The notes under the pieces were generated by a model. That model made no database searches, was not told the origin of the DNA, and saw only the letters and a list, made by a program, of their open reading frames with translations. Of a DNA stretch of 64,000 nt, positions 10,771 through 18,155 are shown piece after piece (positions within the stretch are counted from its first letter, which is position 1; each line of letters begins with the position of its first letter). Position numbers and translations under genes: made by a program. Origin of the DNA: Mesorhizobium sp. PAMC28654 (GTDB lineage: Bacteria > Pseudomonadota > Alphaproteobacteria > Rhizobiales > Rhizobiaceae); NCBI RefSeq assembly GCF_020616515.1, contig NZ_CP085135.1, forward strand, positions 930,001-994,000, given 5' to 3'.

Positions 10771-12120
10771 TCAGACCGCCACCGAATGCCTGGCTTTGCC
10801 AGTTTCGAGATATCTGTCGAACTCCGCCGCGATGCTTCTGACGAAAGCGCGACTTTCCGCCGGCACGACGAAGCTGTCGCCATCGAGTTCCAGCAACCTG
10901 GCGGGATCATGAAGGGCCATGGAACGTGCCTTGAGGAGAAGTCTTTGGCCGGCTTCGCCAAAACGCTCCACCAGGTCGATCGCCGAGAAGGCGAAGTCAC
11001 ACATCAGCCGCTCAATGATCCAGCCGCGAACACGGTCATCTTTTGAAAACGCGATACCACGGACAACGGCCAGCCCGCCATCGGCGACCATGCGCCCGTA
11101 TTCAGCGGTCGAAGGCATGTTCTGCGTGTAGCCCTGGCGAAAGCGGCCGATGGACGATGGACCGAGCCCGATCAGCGTTTCGCAGCGATCCTCGGTATAG
11201 CCCTGGAAATTGCGATGCAAGGTCCCTGCGCGCGCCGCCTTAGCCAGCGCATCGCCCGGCTTGGCGAAGTGATCGAAGCCGATGGCTTCGTATCCCGCGT
11301 TCAGCATCAGACAGGCGGCAATTTGCGATTGGGCGAACCGTTCTGCCGAATCCGGCAGCCACGCCTCATCGATCATCGTTTGATGCTTCTTGAACCAGGG
11401 CACATGCGCGTAGCCGAATAGCGCCATCCTGTCCGGTTCCAGGGTTAGCGCCTGGGCCACGGTAGAACAGACGCTCTCCCTGGTCTGATGCGGAAGGCCG
11501 TAGAGCAGGTCCAGATTGACCGATTCTACACCGCGCGAACGAACCCCATCGACAACCGCCTTGGTCTGCAAAAAGCTTTGCTCGCGGTTGATTGCCTTCT
11601 GGACTTTCGGATCGAAATCCTGCACTCCAAGGCTCGCTCGCGTCATGCCGATTTCGGCGAGCGCGTCGAGGCGTGCCTGGTCCATATCGTTGGGATCGAT
11701 CTCGACGCTGATCTTGGGGTTCGCAAGAAAATCGAAGCTGTCCCGCAAGACCGTTCCCAGCGTCACCATGTCCTCGGGCCTCAACATCGTTGGGGAACCG
11801 CCGCCGAAGTGAATTGCACGGACGACGGCTTTGCCCCTCACAATACGGGCAACGGTCGCGATCTCCGCATGCATAGAGCGCAGATATTCGGTCACCGGCT
11901 TATAGTGGCGTGTCTGCTTGGTATGGCATGCACAGAACCAACAGAGCCTGTCGCAATAGGGGACGTGCAGATAGAGCGAGACCTCGGCACCGCGTTCGAG
12001 CGTCTCCAGCCAGCCACGATAAATGGTTGCATCGATGCCCGAATGGAAATGCGGTGCCGTCGGATAGCTGGTGTAGCGTGGGACGTTCTCGCCAAGCCTG
12101 GCAGCTAATTCCGGTCGCAT
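10771..12120 (-). CDS. hemN: Oxygen-independent coproporphyrinogen III dehydrogenase
   Basis: This radical SAM enzyme of 449 residues converts coproporphyrinogen III to protoporphyrinogen IX without oxygen, so heme can be made in microaerobic cells. The 4Fe-4S/SAM motif is CDRLCWFCAC near residue 60, followed by the FGGGSPT glycine-rich segment. The start MRPELAARL at 12120 matches the usual N terminus; the frame is open further upstream but lacks similarity there. The divergent region holds an anaerobox 58 bp upstream, so it is probably activated by FnrN, which is encoded next door. Confidence 0.95.
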   Translation of the reverse strand: MRPELAARLGENVPRYTSYPTAPHFHSGIDATIYRGWLETLERGAEVSLYLHVPYCDRLCWFCACHTKQTRHYKPVTEYLRSMHAEIATVARIVRGKAVVRAIHFGGGSPTMLRPEDMVTLGTVLRDSFDFLANPKISVEIDPNDMDQARLDALAEIGMTRASLGVQDFDPKVQKAINREQSFLQTKAVVDGVRSRGVESVNLDLLYGLPHQTRESVCSTVAQALTLEPDRMALFGYAHVPWFKKHQTMIDEAWLPDSAERFAQSQIAACLMLNAGYEAIGFDHFAKPGDALAKAARAGTLHRNFQGYTEDRCETLIGLGPSSIGRFRQGYTQNMPSTAEYGRMVADGGLAVVRGIAFSKDDRVRGWIIERLMCDFAFSAIDLVERFGEAGQRLLLKARSMALHDPARLLELDGDSFVVPAESRAFVRSIAAEFDRYLETGKARHSVAV

Positions 12121-12178
12121 GTCGCTGTCCACTGTGTTTGCATGGCTGGGACCTTGGTCGGATCGGTTTGCTAAAGCC

Positions 12179-12192
12179 TTGATTTCGGTCAA
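12179..12192. promoter_or_regulatory. Anaerobox shared by hemN and fnrN
   Basis: TTGATTTCGGTCAA differs from the ideal TTGAT-N4-ATCAA at one base. It is 58 bp from the hemN start and 84 bp from the fnrN start, so it could control both, including fnrN autoregulation. Confidence 0.75.
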
Positions 12193-12276
12193 AGACCTGT
12201 GCTGGGGACAAACTGCCGCAAGGATTTTTCGGCGGCCTATGCTATCTTGCCCGCGCTTTGGATCCTTGGGACGATC

Positions 12277-13008
12277 ATGATGACAGTGCGGCAGGACGTT
12301 CATAGCGCCAGCATTCCAGTGCTTTGCCAGTCTTGCGAGGCACGGCATCGCGGCGTCTGCGGCGCGCTCGATCCCGACCAACTGGTCGGACTCGCCAAGG
12401 TCTCATCGAAGAACAGGATTGAGCCCGGGATCGAACTGATCGGCGACGCCGAGACCGTCGAGAGCTATTCGAATGTGCTTTCAGGCGTGGTGAAGCTGAC
12501 AAAGAGCCTTTCGGACGGCCGCCAGCAGATTGTCGGCCTGCAATTCGCCCCCGATTTTCTGGGAAGGCCTTTCAAGGTGGAAAGCGCGATCAACGCGGAA
12601 GCCGCAACCGCCGTTTCCTTGTGCTCGTTTCCAAAAGCAACCATCGAACGGATGATGAAGGCATCGCCGGAACTCGAGCATCGTCTGCTCAAGCAAACAC
12701 TGAACGAACTCGACGAAGCACGCGACTGGATGGTGACGCTGGGACGCAAGACGGCATCAGAAAAAGTGGCGAGCTTTCTGCTGATGATCGCCAGAAACAT
12801 CGATCCTACGGTTGATCCGGCTATCAGGTCGGCGACCTTCGACCTGCCGCTGACGCGCTCCGACATCGCCGATTTCCTTGGCCTGACGATCGAAACGGTT
12901 AGCCGTCAGTTGACCAGGCTGCGAACAGACGGCGTGATACGGATCGAGAACAACCGGCATATCACGGTCGACAGCTTGACCCGGCTACAGCGACGATCTG
13001 GCGCCTAG
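12277..13008 (+). CDS. fnrN: FNR-type oxygen-responsive regulator FnrN
   Basis: The 243-residue Crp/Fnr protein has an N-terminal cysteine cluster, C17-X2-C20-X7-C28, and a fourth cysteine at about 116. These are the ligands of the oxygen-labile 4Fe-4S cluster in FNR. A cyclic-nucleotide-like beta roll and dimer helix follow. The C-terminal helix-turn-helix contains ETVSRQL, the E--SR reading head for TTGAT half-sites. Start MMT at 12277 was chosen because homologues begin shortly before the first cysteine; the frame extends to 12199. It is the most likely activator of the anaeroboxes in this window. Confidence 0.92.
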   Translation: MMTVRQDVHSASIPVLCQSCEARHRGVCGALDPDQLVGLAKVSSKNRIEPGIELIGDAETVESYSNVLSGVVKLTKSLSDGRQQIVGLQFAPDFLGRPFKVESAINAEAATAVSLCSFPKATIERMMKASPELEHRLLKQTLNELDEARDWMVTLGRKTASEKVASFLLMIARNIDPTVDPAIRSATFDLPLTRSDIADFLGLTIETVSRQLTRLRTDGVIRIENNRHITVDSLTRLQRRSGA

Positions 13009-13421
13009 GACCAATCGACGATCCCGATCATCGGCAAGACGTGCTCGCGCTCAAACGCGATATGCCGACGCACGCTTTCGAAGAAGCCACGCAGCATGAA
13101 GCCGACGGCTTCGGCATTCTTGACTGTCTCGCTTTGGCCAATCGCCAGCAGAATTTCAGTGACCTCGCCGGCAAAGCATTCGTCTTCGACGTGTTCGGCG
13201 CGCAATCGCCGGGTTGAGGCAAGGTTGACATTCACGCCGGCTAAAGCCGCCTCATAGGCGGGAAAGATGATCGTCTCTTCGTATTGATGGATGTTGCGCA
13301 ACAGCGGGACGATCGCGTTGGCTGTACCAAGGCAATGAAGGCGATCGACGCCCGGCAAGGCATCGGCGATTTTTTCCAGGGCATCACAGAGCTGCAGTTT
13401 TTGCCTATGCGCGCGCTTCAT
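13005..13421 (-). CDS. Hemerythrin-domain protein
   Basis: The short form has 138 residues in a four-helix bundle. Metal-ligand motifs are HQYEETIIFPAYE, RAEHVEDE and RRHIAFEREHVLP, with histidines and glutamates spaced as in hemerythrin. Such proteins sense or bind O2 or NO, or protect iron-sulfur clusters. The frame is open to 13586, but that longer start would overlap the anaerobox at 13580, so ATG at 13421 is preferred. The gene is convergent with fnrN and overlaps its last four bases. Confidence 0.82.
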   Translation of the reverse strand: MKRAHRQKLQLCDALEKIADALPGVDRLHCLGTANAIVPLLRNIHQYEETIIFPAYEAALAGVNVNLASTRRLRAEHVEDECFAGEVTEILLAIGQSETVKNAEAVGFMLRGFFESVRRHIAFEREHVLPMIGIVDWS

Positions 13422-13579
13422 AACGGCGCCTTGGGCCGCCGCTCTGCCTGATCGGCCAGCTAATGTCGAATTTTCACGGCCTGCTTCGAACGGCGACGAT
13501 CCCCGCTCCTTCTCCCTGCGCAATGACAACCTCCCGACGTTTCCGAGATCGAAGCTGCCCAATCCAAAAGCACGTGGCT

Positions 13580-13593
13580 TTGACATGGATCAA
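13580..13593. promoter_or_regulatory. Anaerobox upstream of the fixN remnant
   Basis: TTGACATGGATCAA is 80 bp upstream of the fixN ATG and 158 bp from the hemerythrin start on the other strand. This is the classic position for FixK/FnrN control of fixNOQP. Confidence 0.8.
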
Positions 13594-13673
13594 GGCAGTG
13601 GCGAGGCGGCTGCTGAATCGGTGCTGCTGCGGATCGGCGTCCGCGCATCGGAATTTAAGGTCGGGGACATCTC

Positions 13674-14168
13674 ATGAAGTTCGGCACAGAAATTGTCGCT
13701 TTGGGCCTGTTCGCATTCACGGCGCTGGTGGCCGCCGGCGTCGGTGTGGATGAGCCTTTTCGGCAGCATATGTGGGTGCTATTTTTCGTACTGCTCGGTT
13801 TTGTCGCCGTGCTCATCCGCAACACTAGCTTCGAAGCTGCCGCTCCCATCGACGCATCCGCTTACATGGATGGGCCAGTCCGTTACGGCGCCATCGCCAC
13901 GATGTTCTGGGGTGTCGTCGGCATGCTGGTCGGCGTGATCATAGCGCTGCAACTCGCCTACCCCGATCTCAACATCCAGCCCTGGTTCAATTTCGGCCGT
14001 TTGCGGCCGCTGCACACGTCAGGCGTGGTCTTTGCCTTCGGCGGCAACGCGCTGCTTTGCACGTCTCTGTATGTCGGACATGTCCGCTTCTTCGCTGCTG
14101 GTCATCGGAAACGCGCTGCGGCTGCAAGGATCTGGGCCGCGCGCCCCAGCAAAAAGCGCTGTTCCTGA
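13674..14168 (+). pseudogene. fixN: cbb3 oxidase subunit I, N-terminal fragment
   Basis: The frame starts like FixN/CcoN: N-terminal helices, then MDGPVRYGAIATMFWG and RLRPLHTSGVVFAFGGNAL, which contains the first heme histidine. Similarity stops at SLYV near 14075, about residue 134 of an expected 540. Beyond that the frame is out of phase with fixI sequence and ends at 14168. A deletion has removed the rest of fixN and everything up to the end of fixI. The anaerobox is intact, so the truncated message may still be made. Confidence 0.9.
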
Positions 14169-14208
14169 CAAGCGCTCCAGCATCCGCGCACTGGCACGAT
14201 CCTCATGA
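14077..14208 (+). pseudogene. fixI: FixI copper ATPase, C-terminal fragment
   Basis: From 14077 the frame reads DMSASSLLVIGNALRLQ, the last membrane helix of FixI/CcoI P-type copper ATPases, then a basic tail to TGA at 14206-14208. Only about 44 of some 750 residues remain. It has no start of its own and lies in a different frame from the fixN fragment. The stop overlaps the fixS ATG, as in intact fixGHIS operons. Confidence 0.8.
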
Positions 14209-14363
14209 GCACGCTCGTCTACCTCATACCCGTGGCGCTTTTCCTCGGCGCGCTTGGGCTGTTCGGCTTCCTGTGGGCATTGCGAAGCGGTCAATATGAG
14301 GATCTTGACGGGGCCGCGGAGCGAATTCTCATTGACCGGGACGATACGCCAGGAACGGCATAG
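14205..14363 (+). CDS. fixS: cbb3 oxidase maturation protein FixS
   Basis: This 52-residue protein has one membrane helix followed by WALRSGQYEDLDGAAERIL, the FixS/CcoS signature. FixS is needed to insert cofactors into cbb3 oxidase. The gene is complete, but its partners are deleted here. It starts inside the fixI stop codon (ATGA), so its translation depended on fixI. Confidence 0.9.
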   Translation: MSTLVYLIPVALFLGALGLFGFLWALRSGQYEDLDGAAERILIDRDDTPGTA

Positions 14364-14419
14364 TCCTGAAGCAGACATGGTTAGGGAATCGAACGGCAAG
14401 ACTGGGATTGGGAGGAAGC

Positions 14420-14577
14420 ATGGGCGAGGATCTATCCGGTCATCATGCCGGCCGCATTCAGGCCGCGGTCGCTTCGGACGCGGCGGCGAAGTCCGCGCTG
14501 GTCGCCTCCTGGCGACGGTCTTCCAATTTGCATCGGCTCGATCCCGCCGATTTCAGCCCGCTACGCTATAGACGCGG
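14420..14577 (+). pseudogene. N-terminal fragment of a GAF/AcoR-type regulator
   Basis: After a GGAGG ribosome site the frame begins MGEDLSGHHAGRIQ and contains ALVASWRRSSNLHRLDPAD. That pattern (SWRRS..LH.LDP) opens GAF-domain transcription regulators of the AcoR type. Similarity ends near 14570, where sequence of a Crp/Fnr regulator begins in another frame. It is a deletion remnant. Confidence 0.6.
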
Positions 14578-14856
14578 GTGGTGGAGATGTCCACGGAGCA
14601 GGTGGAGCAGCGCGTTGCGCATGCCTTGTTGCGGTTGGCAAATCAGACCGGCAGAAAAACCGACAGTGGCATCGAAATCGACTTCCCGATTTCGAGGCAG
14701 GACATTGCCGAGATGACGGGAACGACGCTGCACACCGTCAGCCGCCTGCTCAGCAAGTGGGAAGACGATGGAATCATCGTCAGCGGACGCCAGAAAGTCA
14801 CCGTGAAGGATGCGCATCGCCTGGTGGTTCTGGCCGAGAACCGGAGCAAGAAGTGA
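14578..14856 (+). pseudogene. C-terminal DNA-binding part of a Crp/Fnr regulator
   Basis: The 92-residue frame starts in the dimerisation helix (EQVEQRVAHALLRLANQ) and includes a complete winged helix-turn-helix, RQDIAEMTGTTLHTVSRLL. The N-terminal sensory beta roll is missing. The helix sequence resembles NnrR/Dnr-like nitrogen-oxide regulators more than FnrN. It could be expressed from the internal GTG as an isolated DNA-binding domain, but a deletion remnant is simpler. Confidence 0.7.
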
Positions 14857-14859
14857 TCC

Positions 14860-15045
14860 TCACCGTTCTCCTCGAACAGCCGATTCTAGGTCCAAAATGA
14901 AGAGGGTTTCGTCGATCCGATGCTCGCGGCATGCTTCGGCCACCGTATGGAAAGTGCCGATCGGGCAGCCGACGCAAAGCATCCTATAGCTCAGCACCAC
15001 TGCCACCGTTGCCGGCCATTTTCTCATGATCTCGTCGACAACCAT
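14860..15045 (-). CDS. DUF1858 small protein
   Basis: The 61-residue protein reads MVVDEIMRKWPATVAVVL, then MLCVGCPIGTFHTVAEAC. The CVGCPIG segment is the hallmark of DUF1858 proteins, often found beside hybrid-cluster and nitrogen-oxide genes. The cysteines probably bind metal. The open frame reaches 15186, but similarity starts at ATG 15045. A TTG slightly upstream is another possible start. Confidence 0.75.
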   Translation of the reverse strand: MVVDEIMRKWPATVAVVLSYRMLCVGCPIGTFHTVAEACREHRIDETLFILDLESAVRGER

Positions 15046-15225
15046 ATCGGGACCGATCGAACTGAGTTCCTTCAAGATGCAGTCTCCGCGATTTGCGAAG
15101 CCTCGTGATATATACCGCTCGCGCCGCCTTCGTTGCGCTTTCGCAACTTCACAGAACTGGCGTTGATCCTGTCGGGGGTGGGACAAGCGCCCATGGTACG
15201 GGCCGGGATCAAGGTCGCAAGACCG

Positions 15226-15921
15226 TCAGATGGCAGTACCAACGACGGCACCAATACCGGCGGTCAGCGCCATTGCCAGCGCCCCCCAGAAGGTGACTCG
15301 AACAGTTGCCCTCAACACATTGGCGCCGCCGGCTTTGGCCCCAATGGCGCCCAGAACCGCCAGGAACAGGAGTGAGGCAAAAGACACCGTTGCGGCAAGC
15401 CAGGTGGCCGGCGAAACAAACACCATCGCCAAAGGCATGGCTGCGCCAACCGAAAATGCAGCCGCAGAGGTCAGCGCGGCCTGGATTGGTCTCGCCGTCG
15501 TCACCTCCGAAATACCGAGTTCGTCACGAGCGTGGGCGCCAAGCGCGTCCTTCGCCATCAATTGGTCGGCGACCAGCAAGGCCAGCGTTGGCTCCACGCC
15601 ACGTTTGACATAGATCTCCGCAAGTTCCTGTCGCTCGAAATCTGGCTGCGTGGCCAGTTCCCCTTTCTCACGTGCAAGGTCGGCTTGCTCGGTGTCGGAC
15701 TGCGAACTGACCGAGACATATTCACCGGCCGCCATCGACATCGCGCCGGCGACCAGTCCGGCGACGCCAGCCACCAGGACGTTGGAGGTCGCTGCATTGG
15801 CTGCCGCCACGCCAACGATCAGGCTGGCCGTCGAGACAATGCCGTCATTGGCGCCAAGCACGGCGGCGCGCAACCAGCCGACGCGGGATACAAGATGGTT
15901 TTCGCTGTGGAGGCGGCTCAT
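15226..15921 (-). CDS. VIT1/CCC1-family Fe/Mn transporter
   Basis: The 231-residue protein has the family N terminus (LGANDGIVSTASLIVGV), a charged metal-binding loop of about 60 residues rich in glutamate, and three more helices ending TAGIGAVVGTAI. The family moves Fe2+ or Mn2+ out of the cytoplasm. It lies 4 bp downstream of cytochrome b561 on the same strand, so the two are probably one operon. Confidence 0.9.
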   Translation of the reverse strand: MSRLHSENHLVSRVGWLRAAVLGANDGIVSTASLIVGVAAANAATSNVLVAGVAGLVAGAMSMAAGEYVSVSSQSDTEQADLAREKGELATQPDFERQELAEIYVKRGVEPTLALLVADQLMAKDALGAHARDELGISEVTTARPIQAALTSAAAFSVGAAMPLAMVFVSPATWLAATVSFASLLFLAVLGAIGAKAGGANVLRATVRVTFWGALAMALTAGIGAVVGTAI

Positions 15922-15925
15922 GACA

Positions 15926-16444
15926 TCACCGCGCGCGACGTCCAGCAGGGCGCAGCATTCTGGCGAGCACGTCCGATTTTACAATGAAATGCTGCCACAA
16001 GGCCCCTGCCGCATGGAGGCCGACGACAACGATGATCACCGGCTTGGCGAGGTCGTGAATGTCACCCATCGCCCGAAAGCTGAAGTACCATGCCAGCGCG
16101 CCGGTGATCGGCATCCCGAAAATGAAAAGATAGAGCAGGAAGTGGGCGGCAGCGCCAATTCGCTTCAGCAGGACGCTTTCTTCGGGCGGCGGCGCCGGTA
16201 CACCGTCCCGTAGACGGGCTGCAATCCGCCAGATCGCCAGCGCCAGAACAGCCAAACCGACATAGACGTGAATGTTCGCGTTGAAGACGTCACCGGCTGC
16301 CGGTTCGGTACCGCGCGAGAACGCGCGGTAAGCCGGTTTGATGTCCTCACCTATCACAAGCTGCAGGACGATCAGCACCGCGATAGTCCAATGCAGCAGT
16401 ATCTGGGTCCCGGTGTATCCGGCCGGCTCGTTGGCAACACTCAT
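15926..16444 (-). CDS. Cytochrome b561-family membrane protein
   Basis: Four membrane helices in 172 residues carry histidines in ILLHWTIA, NIHVYVGL, AAHFLLYLF and GLHAAGALWQH, the pattern of di-heme bacterial cytochrome b561. It moves electrons between quinol and periplasmic acceptors. It is divergent from the FMN-binding protein gene, and the shared region may coordinate both. Confidence 0.9.
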   Translation of the reverse strand: MSVANEPAGYTGTQILLHWTIAVLIVLQLVIGEDIKPAYRAFSRGTEPAAGDVFNANIHVYVGLAVLALAIWRIAARLRDGVPAPPPEESVLLKRIGAAAHFLLYLFIFGMPITGALAWYFSFRAMGDIHDLAKPVIIVVVGLHAAGALWQHFIVKSDVLARMLRPAGRRAR

Positions 16445-16660
16445 CGGCAGCTACCTCGCTTGAACAGAACCTTCCTACCTTGCCGCTTATGCGATAATCT
16501 TGATCCAGGACAAGTCAATTTGCCACCCCATTGAGCTTTCACGGCCCCCCGCAACTGGATCCGAGCTGACAGCCAGTTGTCAGCTTGGTCGTGGGATACT
16601 GCATCTGAAGCGAGCCGAATGGATCGCCACTGCAAGGTTCAATGTGGAAACAGAATTCCG

Positions 16661-17407
16661 ATGAAACAGATTGCGCTGTCGCTTTTCGTGGTCGCCGCCT
16701 CCGGCGCCTATGTCTGGGATCAGGCCGGCAAACACGCTGCCGACGATGTGCTTGGTTCGGGGTTGCCGGCCGACGCGATAGAGGTGCCCGCCTCAGCCGC
16801 GCCGATGTCTCGGACCTTTTCGGGGCCCTTCACACCCCAGTTCACGACAAGGCTCCCGATTGCCAGGGAAACGACGGCGGGCATAGCAATCGCTGCCAAA
16901 CGGGCAAATGATCCAGCCACGCAGACGGCGGTTCCGGTGGCGCCACAACCATCGCCAGCACCACTGCAGCACCTACTGGCGCCGGCTGGCGCCGATCCTG
17001 TGTCATCAACGCCTTCATTCGCAGTGACTCCAGCTGTCTACATACCGGTCCCGCAGCCGAGGCCGGCATATCGGGATGCGCCAGCACGTGTCGTCCGGGT
17101 GGGCATGAAGCTCTCCGCACAGGGCTATGCCGATGGCGTCTACACCGGTCCAACGGCCGATGCCTACTACGGCATCATCCAGATTCAGGCCCTCGTACAG
17201 GGTGGGCAGCTTACGGCGCTGAAAGTGCTGAAATATCCCTCCGATCGCCGCACCTCCGTCAACATCAACAGGCAGGCGCTGCCCATGCTGCGCGACGAAG
17301 CGATCAGCGCCCAAAGCGCCAATGTCGACATTATTTCGGGCGCGACGCTGACCAGCAGGGCTTTCATCCAGTCGCTGCGCGGCGCGCTGAAGAAAGCGTC
17401 GTCGTAG
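16661..17407 (+). CDS. Exported FMN-binding domain protein
   Basis: The 248-residue protein begins with an export signal or anchor helix (IALSLFVVAASGAYVW) and a long proline/alanine-rich linker (about residues 50-160). A C-terminal FMN-binding domain of the RnfG/NqrC/NosR kind follows. The covalent attachment motif DIISGATLTS near the C terminus has the threonine to which ApbE links FMN. ATG 16661 is chosen over the longer frame from 16577 because the signal starts there. The apbE gene follows after 4 bp. Confidence 0.88.
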   Translation: MKQIALSLFVVAASGAYVWDQAGKHAADDVLGSGLPADAIEVPASAAPMSRTFSGPFTPQFTTRLPIARETTAGIAIAAKRANDPATQTAVPVAPQPSPAPLQHLLAPAGADPVSSTPSFAVTPAVYIPVPQPRPAYRDAPARVVRVGMKLSAQGYADGVYTGPTADAYYGIIQIQALVQGGQLTALKVLKYPSDRRTSVNINRQALPMLRDEAISAQSANVDIISGATLTSRAFIQSLRGALKKASS

Positions 17408-17411
17408 TTCC

Positions 17412-18155
17412 ATGCGCGAAACGCGAATTTTGATGGGCATGCCCATTTCGGTCGACATCGGGGGCGCGTCGAACGCTGAGTTGATCGACACGGTCTTCAG
17501 CTATTTCGAGCATATCGACAGGCGCTTCAGCACATACCGGGCCGACAGCGAGATCGCGGCCATCAACCGCGGTGACGTTCCGGTCGTCGACTGGAGCGGC
17601 GAGATGATGGAAGTGCTGGCCATCGCCAAACAGACGAAAAACGAGACGGACGGATACTTCGATATTCGCAAGCCCGACGGTTCGCTCGATCCTTCCGGAA
17701 TCGTCAAGGGCTGGGCCATTCGCAATGCGGCCGGGATTGTTCAACGGGCCGGCATCAGCGATTTCTTCATCGAGGCGGGCGGCGATATCCAGTCCTGCGG
17801 CAAGAATGCATCGGGCCGTGACTGGAGTGTCGGCATCCGCAATCCCTTCAACGCGGACGAGATCGTAAAGATCGTCTATCCCCGCGGTCGCGGCGTCGCA
17901 ACCTCCGGCACCTATGTCCGCGGTCAACACATCTACAATCCGCATGGGATTGGCAGTTCGATCCAGGACATCGTCAGCCTGACCGTCATCGGCACCGATG
18001 TGCTCGAAGCCGATCGTTTCGCTACCGCGGCCTTCGCCATGGGGCGGGACGGCATTCTCTTCATCGAGCAGACGCTTGGCCTGGAGGGATATCTCGTCGA
18101 CGCCAATGGCCGCGCTACGCCGACAACCGGGTTCGGAGCCCTTTGCCTGCCATGA
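17412..18155 (+). CDS. apbE: FAD:protein FMN transferase ApbE
   Basis: The 247-residue enzyme transfers FMN from FAD to a threonine of target proteins. Family motifs include DGYFDIR, the DPSGIVKGWA segment, EAGGDIQSCG and the ATSGTYVR segment. No clear signal peptide is seen, and it is shorter than typical 330-residue ApbE. Its neighbour carries the target motif, so the substrate is probably that protein. The stop overlaps the next ATG (ATGA). Confidence 0.93.
   Translation: MRETRILMGMPISVDIGGASNAELIDTVFSYFEHIDRRFSTYRADSEIAAINRGDVPVVDWSGEMMEVLAIAKQTKNETDGYFDIRKPDGSLDPSGIVKGWAIRNAAGIVQRAGISDFFIEAGGDIQSCGKNASGRDWSVGIRNPFNADEIVKIVYPRGRGVATSGTYVRGQHIYNPHGIGSSIQDIVSLTVIGTDVLEADRFATAAFAMGRDGILFIEQTLGLEGYLVDANGRATPTTGFGALCLP

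Noticed and set aside
16500..16513. TTGATCCAGGACAA as an anaerobox between cytochrome b561 and the FMN-binding gene
   Set aside because: The right half-site (GACAA) has two mismatches to ATCAA, and the match is not better than chance in a GC-rich intergenic region.
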